This document shows, one piece after another, positions 35,117 through 47,500 of a stretch of DNA of 64,000 bases (its first letter is position 1; every line of letters starts with the position of its first letter). The notes below the pieces were generated by a model. That model was not told the origin of the DNA and searched no databases. It saw nothing but the letters and a program-made list of their open reading frames with translations. Both the position numbers and the translations under genes were made by a program. The DNA is from Acidobacteriota bacterium. GTDB taxonomy: Bacteria; Acidobacteriota; Thermoanaerobaculia; Gp7-AA8. The DNA is taken from contig QHVT01000007.1 of the NCBI GenBank assembly GCA_003223645.1, positions 283,768 through 347,767 on the forward strand, read 5' to 3'.

Positions 35117-35873
35117 ACGCGATGGCTACGGGACGCGCAATGATTACATCTTCGGACCGGGAGTCGACGAGCCCCTGGCCCGTCAGTCGATATCAGGCAC
35201 GGTTACGTATTTCGCCGTCGACGGACTTGGATCGATCACCGCGCTGGTGGAGAACGGTACGCCGGTCGACGGCTCGCGCTACCGTCCGTTCGGGAGTGGA
35301 GGAGCACTGTCATCGAAGTACGGTTACACGGCACGCGAACTTGTCGCCGGAGACGTGTACTACTATCGTGCCCGCTATTACGATGCGTTTCTCGGACGGT
35401 TTGTTAGTGAAGATCCGCTCGGATATGAAGCCGGTATTAATAGCTCTGCTTATGCTTTTGGAGATCCGATTAAGAATGCCGATCCGATGGGCCTTGCGCC
35501 GAGCGCGCATGTCTGTTGCGATGGAAATGGCGGTTTTACGATCTGTTGGGACGTCAAGCCTCAGCAACAAATATTCGTCGGCTGCATGGAAGCGCACGAA
35601 AAGGATCACATCGATTTCATGACGAAGAACCCTGGCGCCTGCCCTGGTCAATGTAAGGATCCCTCCGGAAAGCCCAGGCCGGCTGGCTGGAATCAGTTCG
35701 AGATGGCCCCCGATGAGCGAAATGATATGGAATGCCGAGGCTATCAGACAGAGATTAAATGTCTGATGAAGAATATCGGCCAGGCGCTTAGCAAGAGCGA
35801 CGTCTTGTTTCGCGTTAACATGTTGAAAGCCAAGGCTAAGCAGGACTTTAAATGCGACACCGCAAATTGGTAA
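35100..35873 (+). pseudogene. RHS core and C-terminal extension with HExxH, displaced by a frameshift
   Basis: In the +1 frame the open stretch begins after TGA at 35097 and reads RERDGYGTRNDYIFGPGVDE, then VDGLGSITALVENGTPVDGS, YYRARYYDAFLGRFVSEDPL and YAFGDPIKNADPMGL. This is the RHS-associated core in the right order, so one extra base between about 35099 and 35113 explains the break. After the core come about 115 variable residues with MEAHEKDHIDFM (an HExxH zinc-protease-like motif) and six to eight cysteines. In polymorphic toxins the region after DPxGL is the toxin domain. I infer a metallopeptidase-type toxin; the family is not one I recognise. A GTG at 35247 could start a separate short product. 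Confidence 0.7.
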
Positions 35874-36484
35874 TCCTAAACGTTGTGTTGGCAGTATCCG
35901 GTATTGCGGCGCTTGTCGGCGCGAGCTCAAATTCATATGAGGCCAAGACTCTTCCATTGAGCTCGCTACAAAATTGTAGATTACGTTCCTCATGGATCGG
36001 ATTTTGGCCGCGGTTTCCGGAAGGCGTTATGTTGTACTGCGGAGACACTGAATTTCTGGTCTTGCAACCTAACAATTTGCTCGGCCACGTACAGATCGCG
36101 ACGAGCGCTCAGGCTCTCGAGTATGTGCGTCTCTTTACGCAATCGAATACGTACATGTATTTCGACATGGGCGGTATGGTCGAGCTATTTGAGCGTGATG
36201 TCAACGCTTCCTCTCCCACGTTCAACACCGTTGAACCACGTTTGTTTAGGAAGTATTTGCGACCGACTCGAGTAGAATACATGGGCACACATGCCTGCAA
36301 GCCAGGTGTCGTGTATGCGTGTGGGAAAGAATTTCAGGTTACTCGTCCCGTTGTTCTTTTGAATCAAGAGGTGTACGAAGTGATCGAATCCGTTTATGAG
36401 AGCGGCTTCTATAGCCTTGTCACGAAAAAGCGTCTACTTAAGGACGCGACCCGTATTGGTGTTCAACACTTCGGCGAGCTGTAG
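35852..36484 (+). CDS. Small membrane-anchored protein, candidate immunity protein of the RHS toxin
   Basis: This 210-residue protein begins with a signal peptide or anchor (KLVILNVVLAVSGIAALVGA). The rest is a globular domain with cysteines and aromatic residues (LYCGDTEFLVLQPNNLLGH; VYACGKEFQVTRPVVLLNQE). I recognise no family. Its ATG lies 22 bp inside the RHS reading frame, the tight spacing typical of toxin-immunity pairs. Base composition is clearly A+T-richer than the chromosome, as for most polymorphic-toxin tips and their immunity genes. The immunity role is inferred from position only. Confidence 0.65.
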   Translation: MRHRKLVILNVVLAVSGIAALVGASSNSYEAKTLPLSSLQNCRLRSSWIGFWPRFPEGVMLYCGDTEFLVLQPNNLLGHVQIATSAQALEYVRLFTQSNTYMYFDMGGMVELFERDVNASSPTFNTVEPRLFRKYLRPTRVEYMGTHACKPGVVYACGKEFQVTRPVVLLNQEVYEVIESVYESGFYSLVTKKRLLKDATRIGVQHFGEL

Positions 36485-37016
36485 CTCCGTTGAATCGTCG
36501 GCGTATTCGATATCGAATCCCAGAACCGTAAGTCGTCGTGAGTCGGTATGAAATGGTTTCGAAATCATGCCCAGCGCGCACGAGGCTGGGGTTATATTCT
36601 TCTGAGCGTCTTCATCGTTGCGGTTGCATCGACACGCCTTCATCGAGGACATTCGTGGCTTCGAGGCCGGCGAGCAATACGTATGATCTCTCGGCAAACG
36701 TCAAGATGCCGCGATAGCTAAAGAAACGGTGAACTCCCGCGACGATCGCGAAGCTGAGTATTGCTATCGGGACCTTCTGCGCGATCGCCACCGGTAAGAG
36801 GTCACGTTCACGTTGTGTGAGTTAGCCGCCACGATTCGCCAGCTTCGCAGCTAGCTAGGCCGCAAACCTTAGCGGAACTATCTTCGGACCACGGGCGAAT
36901 CACAATTTTTACCTGCTCTCTTCTTGATTAGCTTCTTCATGGGTTGCGACGAACGGGATCATGTGATCTCGATGGGTAGATCGCGGCGCCCGGGGGCGGG
37001 CGCCGCTCCACAAGCT
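36485..37016. other. Intergenic region, A+T-rich, with one possible tiny ORF
   Basis: Bases 36548-36721 could encode 57 residues with a hydrophobic segment (GWGYILLSVFIVAVAS) on the plus strand. There is no clear ribosome-binding site or homology, so I do not call it a gene. The rest, to about 36970, has no recognisable signal. The low G+C suggests the acquired RHS toxin/immunity segment extends to about here. The terminator-like hairpin at 36983-37006 is listed separately. Confidence 0.4.
36983..37006 (-). terminator. Hairpin just after giant gene 2
   Basis: GCGGCGCCCG (36983-36992) and CGGGCGCCGC (36997-37006) are perfect 10-bp reverse complements around a GGGG loop. The hairpin lies 10 bp beyond the stop codon of giant gene 2. 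There is no T-tract, so it may slow polymerase or protect the mRNA end rather than act as a classical intrinsic terminator. Confidence 0.6.
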
Positions 37017-38590
37017 TCACTGCGGAAACACAAACGTCGGGTCGTTGGTCTGCAAATCGATCACGCTGGCGTACGCGGTCGCGCGGCCTTCACCGCTGAT
37101 CGCGCGCACGCTGACGCGCGCGTTGAACGTGTCGCCGAGTCCGAGGCCCGCGAGGAGGGAGCCGAGCTGGCGGAACTCGTTCGCGGCGAGGTCGACCTGG
37201 ATCACGGCCGCGAATTTCGCGTCGGGCGGCGTCACCGTCACTTCGAGTTTCACGGGCTTGCCCGTGACTTCGGCGAAGCCGACGTTCGAGCGCATGCGCG
37301 GGGACTCTTCGACTTGCAGGAGTTGCAGCGGTCTCGTTCCCACCGCCACCGCCTCGGACGGCGTGACGCCGTTGACGAACTGTCCGAACGTGCCTTTGCT
37401 CGTCTGGTTGTACGTGCGCGCGGTCGCGACGATGCGGCTCGCCTTCGCTGTCGAGAGATGCAGCGCGCCGCCGTCGTTGGTGACACCGAAGAAGTTCGGC
37501 AGGATCTTGTCGAGCTGCTTCACTTCTCCCGCGGCGAGCGTCAGCGTTTGCACTTTCGGCTCGCCGCCGCTCTGCGAGTAGAACGATGCCGTCACGTCGA
37601 CGGGCTCGGTGCCGGCGTTGAAGACGCGCACATCGCTCTGCCAGTCGGCGAAGCCGCTGCGGATGTCCGCGACTCCGGGGATGACCCACTTCGTGTTGCC
37701 GGTCGACCCGAGCGCGACCGGTGTGACGAGGACGGCGTCGCTCGTCTCGTTGTCGAGCACCGATGCGTACGCGGTGACTTTGCCGCTGGATGATGTGACT
37801 TGTACTTCGATGCGTCCGTCTTCGAGTGTGATGCCGCGCTCGAAGAGGAACGAGTTGAGCTGCGTGTGTTGTCCGCCGTTGAGGTGCTGCGTGAACGACG
37901 TGATCTGTTGTCCGTTGCCGCCGAAGACCTTGATCAACAAGTCGGCGGGATTGCCGGAGCCTTCGACCAGTCCGAGGTTGGAGCGCGTCTTGGAGTTCTG
38001 CGCGATTTGTTGGAGCGAGAGGACCGTCGACTTGTCTGCAAAGTTCGCGTACGGAACGGCGGGCACGTACTGACCGAACGTTCCGTTCGGCGTGACGTTG
38101 AACGTGCGGGACGACGCGAAGCTGACGAGGTTTGCCAGCGGGCCGAACGCCGCGCTCGACGTTGAAGACGAAGTCGGTGTGAGCGGTTTGATTTGCAGTA
38201 CGCCGACGGCGTTCGACGTTCCGGTGCCGAAGAAGCTGCGGAGGATGTCGTCGAGTGCGATCGTGCGGCCGGGCTCGATCGAGAACGTTGTCTGCGCGCC
38301 TTTCGTGATTCCGGAGTCGCCGCTCGGGATGAACGTGAGTTGATACTTGATGAGCTGCGCGGACGTGTTGGCGACGCGCACGTCGGATTGGAAGTGCGCG
38401 TTGATGCCGTCGGCGTTGGCGACGGCGGGAATGATCATCGTGTCGGGCGACGGCGTGTTCGCCGGCGTCGACGCAACCGGCGTCACGAGGTTGATGCTGA
38501 TCGACGGATTGACGTTCGTCGTCGCGTTGCCGGCGATGCGTGCGGACGCGGTGTTCAGCGTGATTTTCACGGCGCCGGTGTGCCCGCCGA
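37017..38590. repeat. 3' homology block shared with giant gene 1 (copy B)
   Basis: This is a direct-orientation copy of 17193-18760, about 19.8 kb away. Homologous recombination between the copies would delete the region between them, including the RHS cluster, and leave one hybrid giant gene with a normal C-terminus. Confidence 0.85.
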
Positions 38591-41500
38591 CGCCGAGGCC
38601 TGCGCCGTTTGCGGTGACGTCGAGGTTTGTGCCGGCCGGTGCGACGACGCCGGAGCTCGGCGTGACGGTGAGCCACGGCTCGGTCGGAGTCGCGGTGAAT
38701 GTTTGTCCCGCGAATTCGGAGCCGAGATTGATCGTGTAGTGGACGACGTCGGGATCGGCGAGCGGCACGCTGCCGATGACGCCGATGCGCGGCAGGACGA
38801 AGATCGCGGCGACCGGGCCGTAGGCGGTGACGGCCGGCTGCGGCGTGCAGCGCGCGTCGATGGCGCGGACGCGCGCGTAAACGGCGAGCGGCGCGTTGCC
38901 GTTGTTCGTGCGCGTGAGCGCGTGCATCGTGGTCGGCGTCGTGAACGTCTCCGCGCCCGAGAAGTCGCTGTTCGACGCGACCTGCAGCTCATACGCGGTG
39001 GCGCCGGGGCGCGAAGTCCACTGCAGCAGGAACTCGACGCCGCTGGAGATTTCGCCGGGCGTGGAAATGACGGGCGGCGGGATCGCGGCGCACGCGTTCG
39101 GTGCGCTCACGATCTCGAGCTCGCGCGGCTCCGAATCCATCGGCGAGCAGTTCTCGCCGAAGATCGCGCGCACGAACCACTGCACGTGGCCGTTGTTCAA
39201 CTGTGCGGTCGTCGCAGTCGTGTTCGTCGTGGCGACGAGCTGCGGCGCGTTCGTTCCGCGCACGACGTACAACTCGTACCGCGTCGCGCCGGCGCTCGAT
39301 GACCACGAGAAGCTCACCGGCGAGGTCGACTGATCATCGTCGAGCGGCGAGATGAGGATCACGCGGGGGCGGTTCGCACACTCGGCGGGCGGCTCGTAGC
39401 GGAAGTGCACGGTCTGCGAGTCGCGCGTTCCGCAGCGGTTGCCGAGAGCGCGGACGAAGACTTCGTACGCGCCGGACTGCGGGAGCAGGTAGGTGAATGA
39501 CGTGTTCGCGGTCGTGCCGAGGAGCGACGGCACGGCGCCTTCGAACGACATCCAGACCTCGTACGCGATCGCGGCGGACTCGCTGCTCCATTGAATGGTG
39601 GTCAGTGCGTTCGCGGTGGTGCTGTTGTTCGCGGGCGCGAGGATCGACGGCGCGCGGAGGTTGCATTCGCCGGAGGGGATGACGAAGCGGCGCTGCGCGG
39701 ATTGCGTGGAGGCGCAGCCGTCGAAGAGCGTTTCGATGTACCAGAGCACTTCGCCGTCGGAGATGTATGTGATCAGCGAGTCGCCGGTCGTCTCACCGGC
39801 GCTCGCGAAGGGCTCGCCGTTGCGCGAGATCCAGACGCGCGATGCGGCTGCGTTCGCGGCAGGAATCCAGCGCAACTCGACGAGCGAATTCGTGACGGTC
39901 GCGTCGTTCGCCGGAGAGACGAGCGTCGCGGGCTGCGAGCAGGGCGGGGCGTCGATGGCGACGACGGACGTCGTGACGCTCGCGGTGTCGTTGTTCGGGT
40001 TCGAGTCGCCGGCGGACGTCTGCACGGCGACGCTGTTGGTGATCGATCCCGGCTGCGACGGCGCGAAGGCGAAGACGTCGATGGCGTTGGTCGCGTTCGC
40101 GGCGAGGAAGCCGGTGCAGCTGATCTGCGCCGACGCCGTGGTGCACGACCACGCTCCGCCGTTCACGGCGTTCACCGCGACACCGGACGGCAGCGTGTCG
40201 ATGATCTGCGCCGTTGCTCCGCTTGTACCGTTGTTCGTGACGACGACGTTCCACGCGATCGGCTCGCCGGTCTTCACGCTCGAAGGTCCTTGCTTGACGA
40301 CGCCGAAGTCGGACTGCGGCGCGACGCCGGCGATGGTGATGCCGGCGGCGGTCGAAGCGGTGCAACCGCCGATCGAGACCGTGACGTCGAGGTTGACCAC
40401 GCCCGATGCGCCGGCGGTGAAGAGGATGCTGTTCGTTCCGATTCCGCTCGTGATCGTGCCGTTGGTGATCGACCAGCCGTACGTCGCGCCGGGCTGCGAC
40501 GGCACGCTCGCGGAGTTGTTCGTCGAATTCGCATCGACCGACAACGGTGCACTCACGCTCGCGTCGGGCGTCGCGCCCGGCGTGACGGTGTGCGTGCCGG
40601 TGGCGGTGCAGCCGCTGCCGTTGGTGGCGTTGACGCTGTAGGTCGTGGTCGACGACGGCGAGACCGTGATCGTGCGCGTCGTTGCGCCGGTCGACCACGC
40701 GTACGCCGCGAAGCCCGGCCCCGCGTCGAGCGTGACCGGAGATCCGGAGCACGAGGTCGCCGGACCGGTGATGTTGACGGTGGGCGAGCTCGTGGTAACG
40801 GTGTGCGTGTCACTGCCCGCGCAGCCGCTGCCGTTAGTGACGTTGACGCTGTAGGTGGTCGTCGACGACGGCGAGACCGTGATTGTCTGCGTCGTTGCGC
40901 CGGTCGACCAGGCGTAGGTCGCGAATCCCGCGCCGGCATCGAGCGTGACCGGAGATCCGGAGCACGACGTCGTCGGGCCGGTGATGTTCACGACCGGTGC
41001 AGGATTGACGTTGACGGTGTGCGTGTCGCTCGCGGCGCAGCCGCTGCCGTTGGTGACGTTGACGCTGTAAGTCGTCGTCGATGTCGGCGAGACGGTGATC
41101 GTCTGTGTCGTCGCTCCGGTTGACCATGAATAGGTCGCGAAGCCGGGACCGGCGTCGAGTGTGATCGGAGTTCCTGCGCACGACGTCGTCGGGCCGGTGA
41201 TGTTGACGACCGGCGCCGAGCCCACGGTAACGGTGTGCGTGTCGCTCCCCGCGCAGCCGCTGCCGTTGGTGACGTTGACGCTGTAGGTCGTCGTCGATGT
41301 TGGCGAGACGGTGATGGTCCGTGTCGTCGCGCCGGTGGACCATGAATAGGTCGCGAAGCCGGGACCGGCGTCGAGTGTGATCGGCGTGCCGGCGCACGAG
41401 GCCGTCGGACCGGTGATGTTTACGACCGGCAGCGGATTGACGTTGACGGTGTGCGTGTCGCTGCCGCTGCACGTGCCGTTGCTGACGATCACGGTGTAGG

Positions 41501-44500
41501 TCGTCGTGGTCGCCGGCGAGACCGAGATCGTCTGCGACGTTGCACCGGTCGACCAGGAGTACGACGTGTAGCCTGCGCCCGCATCGAGCGTGATCGGAGA
41601 TCCCGCGCACGATGTCGTCGGGCCGGTGATCGTCGGCGTGGGCGCGGCGATGACGGTGACGATCGACGACTGCGTGTTCGGGCAGCCGTTGTTGTCGCGC
41701 ACGGTGACGCTGATGTTGACGGTGCCGCTCGCGGGTGCGCTGAACGTGATGTTCGGCGTGTTCTGTCCGCTGAGGAGCGCGCCGCCGGTGACCGTCCAAT
41801 CCCACTGCGTCGCGGTCGGCGCGGTGACGCTCGCGGCGTTCGCTGTCGAATTCGCGCACGCGTTCGCGGGCGCGTTCAGCGTCGCGGGCGGAACGCTGCA
41901 CGCGGCCGCGAGGACGACGTTCGAGAATTCGGACGTGCCGTCGGAGATTGTCGTGCAGTTGGTGTCGCTGTACGCGGTCGCGGTGAGGACGATCGGATCG
42001 CCGACCGCGACGGACGGTGCGTTGAACGACGAGCCGGCGCCGAAGGCGTCGAACGCGAAGCAGGCGCGCGCGAGGAAGGTCTGACCTTCGCCGCTGACGG
42101 CGGAGTCGGCCTTGAAGAACTCGACGAGGATGCTCCCGGTGTTCGCCGCGCCGCTGGAGTCGATGTTGTACTGCAGGTGAATGTCGTTCGACGCATCCAC
42201 GAATGCGGCGGTCAGCGTCGGGAAGTTCTGGAGATTGTTCGCGCCGGTGTCGGTGTCGGTCGCGTCGTTCGCGGTCGTGCCGTCGTTGCCGAGGTCGATG
42301 CCGATGCTGCCGTTGGCGTGGATGTCGTTGCCGGTGATCTCGTTGCCGCTGCCGGTCACGACGACGATGCCGCTGTTCGTGTTCTGCGCGATCGTGTTCG
42401 CGAGTCCGCTCGTGCCGCCGATGCGGTTGTTGCTGCCGTCGACGACGATGCCGTACGCATTGGCCGCGGCCGCGAGCGCCGGCGTGATGCCGATGTAGTT
42501 GCTCTCGACGTCGTTGTTGTTGCTGTTGATCCAGAGTCCCTTCGTCGCGTTGACCAGCGAGAAGCCTCGGACCGTGGAGCTGCCGCCGCTGAGCGTGAGG
42601 AGATAGGTGGTGGGGGTGAGGGTGCCGTCGAGAATGACGACCGGCGCGCCGCTCCATCCCGGCTGTGTGAGCCCGTCGACGATCGCGCTCGCCGGGACGG
42701 GCGGCAGATCGCTCTGCGGCTGGATCGTGAACGGCGCGCTGCCGGTGATGTTGAAGCCGATCGTGCAGGGCGCGGGGCAGCCGCTCGTGTTCGCGGCGTC
42801 GATGAGTGCCTGGCGCAGCGAGCCGGCGCCGGCGTCGTTCGTGTTCGTGACGGTGAGCGTCGCGCCGATGACCTGCACGCCTGTCGGGATCGAGTTGTTG
42901 GCCGCATTCGAATCCGTCTCCGCCGCGGTCGCGCTGCCGGTCACGTAGTGCGTGCCGGGCGTGGTGCCGGTGGTGAGATTGAAGAGCACGTGCGGCGCGG
43001 AGAGCGAGGCGATCGTGCCGAGGTTGCAGGTGACGGTGTTCGAGGCGAAGTTGCAGGAGCCCTGGTCGGGCGTCGCGTTGTTGTACGTGATCTGCGGCGG
43101 AATCGGCGCGGTGAAGACGACGCCGGTCGCAGTCGCCGGACCGTTGTTCTTGATGATGAAGTCGAACGTGAACGCGGTGCTCTGCGCGACCGGCGAGGCG
43201 GGGCTGAGCGAGCTGACGTCGAGATCGACGGTCGGCGAGCCGACGGTGATCGTCCAGTTTCCGCTGTTGTTCGTGCCGTTCGGATCGTTCGACGACGACA
43301 CGGTTGCGGTGTTGATGAACGTCTGCGGCGTGGCCGGCGTCGTCGCGTTGACGAAGATGTCGGGCGCGATGCCGCCCGGCAGCGCGGCGTTGGCGTTGCA
43401 GGTGACAGTGGCGCCGACGACGTTGCACGTCCAGCCGCTGCCGTTGGCGCTGATGGCGGTGTGTCCGGTGGGCAGCGTGTCGGTGACGGAGACGTTGTTC
43501 GCGAAGTCGGGGCTGGTGTTGTTGACTTCGAGCGTGTAGATGATCGGAGCGCTGGTCGGGAAGTTGTTTGACGCCGCGCTCTTGGCAATCGAGAGATCGG
43601 CGAAGCCGCTGACGGTGAGGAGCAGACCCGTGCTGTCGAACGCGTCGCTGAACGTACGGCCGCCGCTGAGCGCGGGATACGAATACGGATGCGTGAAGTC
43701 GCCCGTGTGCGCGCCGCCTGGGCTGGTGAGAATGCGGAACGTGTCGCCGCCGACCGGCTGATACGGGCCGTTGAGCGTGATCTGCAGCGTGCCGGCAAGA
43801 CTCGGCGATGACGACACGGCGAGCTTGCTGAACGCGGTCGGCGCTGTGCCGCCGAGGCGGACTTTCAATGTGCCGGCGGCGCTTTGTGTGTACGACTGCA
43901 CCGACAGCGTGCCGGTCATCAGGTCGACGAGGCCGCCGCTGTTGTTGAACGCGAGATTGCTGAAGGACGTCGTGCCGGTCGTGGTCTGCTTGCGGAACGT
44001 GCCGCTGTTGACGAATGCGCCGGCGGAGCCGTTGTCGGCGAACGTCGCGTCGACGTCGGTGACGAACGTGCCGCCGTTGGCGATGTTGCCGCCGCTCTGC
44101 AGGAACAGCGCGCCGCTGCCGGTGAACGTCACGATCGCGGTGCCGGTGGTGGACAGCGTGCGGTTGCTGAGGAAGCGTCCCGACGCGCTGCTGATCGTCA
44201 TCGTCGCGCCGGAATTGAGCGCGGTCGTGCCGCCGCCCTGCATCGTGCCGGCGCTCCAGTCGGCGGTGTTGGTCAGCGACAGCGTCGCGGTGCCGTCGAG
44301 GATGCCGCCCGACATCACGAACTGCGGCACCGAGACGTTGCTCGTCACGTTGAGCGTGCCGCCCGTGAGCGAGAGCGTGCCGGCGCCGCTGACGGTCGTG
44401 CCTGCGCCGAGGGTGAAGGTGTTGGAGTTGACGAGGAAGAACGCGCTGCCGGCGATCGAGATCGGCGCGTTCGACGTACCGGCCGCGAGATCGAGCGTGC

Positions 44501-47500
44501 CGGTGAGGACGTCGAGCGAGCCGGCGTTGTGATTGAGCGTGATGTTGTTGAACATTGCGGGGTTGGTGCTCGTCGACCGGCGCAGCGTGCCGGTGTTGGT
44601 GAACGAGCTGGCCGCGCCGCCGTTGTCGTTGAGCGAGCCGTCGCCGGTGATCTCGAAGAGGCCGGCGTTGTTGATCGAGGAGCCGTTCTGCAGGAAGAGC
44701 GCGCCGTTGTTCGCGTACGTGATCGTGCCGGTGGCCGCGGTCGTGAGCGTGCGGTTCGAGAGGAAGTGCGAGCCGGCCGAGCCGATGGTCAGCGTCGCCG
44801 ACGGATCGACGGTCGTCGTGCCGCCGCCCTGCATGACTCCCGAGTCCCAAGTCGCGGTGTTGGTGAGCGAGAGCGTGCCGGTGCCGTCGAGCGTGCCGCC
44901 GCCGTAGTTGAACTGCGGGATCGCGATGTTGCCGGTGACGTTGAGCGTGCCGGCGGTGAGATAGACGGTGCCGCTGCCGCTGACGGTGGTGCCGGTTGCG
45001 AACTGATAGGTGTTCGAGTTGACGAGGAACGCGGCGCCGCTGCCGATGCTGATCGGCGCGCTCGACGTGCCGGCCGCGAGATCGAGCGTGCCGGTCTGGA
45101 GGTCGAGCGTGCCTCCGGTGTGATTGAAGTCGATGTTGGAGAACGTCGCCGTGCCGGAGCTGGTCGACTTGCGGAACGTGCCGCTGTTGACGACCGCGCC
45201 GGCCGATCCGTTGTCGGCGAACGTGCCGTTGTTGGTGATGTCGAACGTGCCGGCGTTGGCGATGTTGCCGCCCGACTGCAGCAGGATCGCACCGCTGCCG
45301 GAGTAGGTCGCGTTCGCGCCGAAGTTGACGTTGAACGTGCGCGCGAGGACGTGATTCGCGGCCGTCGCGATCGTCGCGGTGCCGGACAGCGGAATCGACG
45401 TCGAGCCGCTGCCGCTCATCGTGCCGGCGTTCCAGGTGAAGGCGTTCGCGAAGAACGCGCCGGTGCCGTTGAGGATGCCGCCGTCGAACTGCAGGTTCGC
45501 GATCGTGACTCCGGTGTTGACGGTGAGCGTGCCGGCCGTCACTTGCAGGAGGCCCGCGCCGCTGAGCGACGTGCTGCCCGACATCGTGAAGGTGTTGGAG
45601 TTGACGAGCAGCGTGCCGCCGATCGCGATCGCGCCGCTGTTGTTGACGTCGGCGGGATCGAGCGTGCCGGTCTGGATGTTGATCGTCCCGCTGTTGTTGA
45701 GCGTGACGTTGGTGATGACGGTCGTGCCGCCGATGCCGCCGGTTTTCTTGAAAATGTTGGTGTTGACGATCGCGCCGGCCGAGCCGTTGTCGGCGATCGT
45801 CGCGTCGGCGACGATGTCGAAGATGCCGGCATTGGCGATATTGCCGCCCGACTGCAGGAAGAGCGCACCGGTGCCGCCGAACGTGACGGTCGTGGAGCTC
45901 TGAATCGTGAGCGTGCGCTGCGCGAGGAACTTCGAGCCGGCCGACGTCATGAGCATCGAGCCGCCGCTGGCGATGATCGTCGAGCCGCTGCCCGACATCG
46001 TGCCGCTGTCCCACTGATACGAGCCGGTCGAGCCGGTGGTGATCGTGCCGGTGCCGTCGACGACCCCGCCGGCGAGGTAGAGATGTTCGACGCTGACGCT
46101 CGCGCCGGTGACGCTGAGCGTGCCGGCGGTGACGTGGATCTTTCCGGCGCCGGCCATCGACGCGCCGGTGGCGAGCGTGAAGGTGTCGGAGTTGATGAGC
46201 AGCTCCGCGCCGCTGGAGACCGCGATCGCCGACGCGGCGGATCCGGCCGCGACGTCGAGAGCGCCGGTCTGGATGTCCAGTGTGCCGGCGTTGTGAAAGA
46301 AGTCGACGTTGACGAACGAGGTCGTGCCGGCGGTGACGGACTTGCGTAGCGTGCCGTTGTTGGCAACGCCGGCGTCACTGCCGTTGTCGGCTAGCGACTG
46401 ATCGCACTTGATGTCGAACGTGCCGCTGTTGACGATGCCGCCGCCGGTCTGCATCAGCCAGGTGCCGCCGAGCCAGTTCGCGCTGCCGCTGGCCAGGATC
46501 GTGAGCAGGCGCTGGCTGAGCGTTTTCGTCGACGCGGTGTTGACGTTGAGCGTGCCGCCGGCCTTGATGTTGAGCGCGGCGACGCCGCTGATCGTGCCGG
46601 CGTTCCAATCGAGCACGCCGTTGACGTCGAGCGATCCGCTGCCGGTGAGCGTTCCGCTCAGCGCGACATTGCCCGTCGTCGTGACGTCGCTCGGCGACGA
46701 CAGCGTGAGCGATGCGCCGCCGGGAATGGTCAGCGTCTGCGTGCCGGTCGTGCCCGTGCCGACGTGCAGCGCTCCCGCGGTCGCCGCGGAGTTGATCTGC
46801 ACGTTGTATGTGCCGCTCGCGTCGATGTAAACCGTGTCGCTCGACGTCGGAACAGCTGCCGGGCTCCAGTTGCTCGGCGTCTCCCAGTTGCCGCCGCTGC
46901 TGTTGATCCAGTGAATGTCGCCCGTCGCGGTCACGGCGGCGGAGAGCTCCGAGGTGCCGTCCGTCACCGTCGCGCAGGACGACATGTAGCTCGTCGCCGT
47001 CGCGACGATCTTGTTGCCGTTGACGGTCGTACCGGCCGGCACGCTGAACGCGTAATTCGTGAGCACCGGTCCGGCGACGCAGCCGGAGCTGCCGAGGTAC
47101 TCGAGCGCCTGTTCGGGAGAGGAGGAGTCGGCCTTGTAGACGTCGATGATGAAGTGCGTCGTGCCGGTCGTCGCGCCGCTGGAGTTGACCGACACGGAAA
47201 GCGAGACGTTGCCGCCGATGACCGCTGCGCTGGAGATGGTCGGGAAGTTCTGCAGATTGTTCGGACCGAGATCCGAATCCGTCGCGTCGTTCGGCGTGAT
47301 CCCGTCTTCGGCGAGATCGATCGCCGGTGTGCCGTTCGCGTTCGAATGAATCTCGTTCTTGCGAATGACGTTGCCGACCCCGAGCGCGCTCGTCGCGACG
47401 CTCACGCCTCCGCCGGTGTTGTGCGCGATCTTGTTCGCCGCTGTTGCACCAATCGAGTTGTTCGCGCCGGAGCCGGAGATCCGCACGCCGATGCCGCCGT

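Noticed and set aside
36548..36721. 57-residue ORF with one hydrophobic segment
   Set aside because: Too short, with no ribosome-binding site or partner evidence; chance in A+T-rich DNA is likely.
36983..37006. Considered as an IS end or attachment site
   Set aside because: There is no second copy of the hairpin elsewhere and no target duplication; its position fits a transcript-end hairpin better.
40834..46014. 1726-residue Arg/His-rich open frame antiparallel in phase to giant gene 2's repeats
   Set aside because: It is an out-of-frame reading of the same strand as giant gene 2. The long stop-free run comes from repetitive, high-G+C coding DNA.
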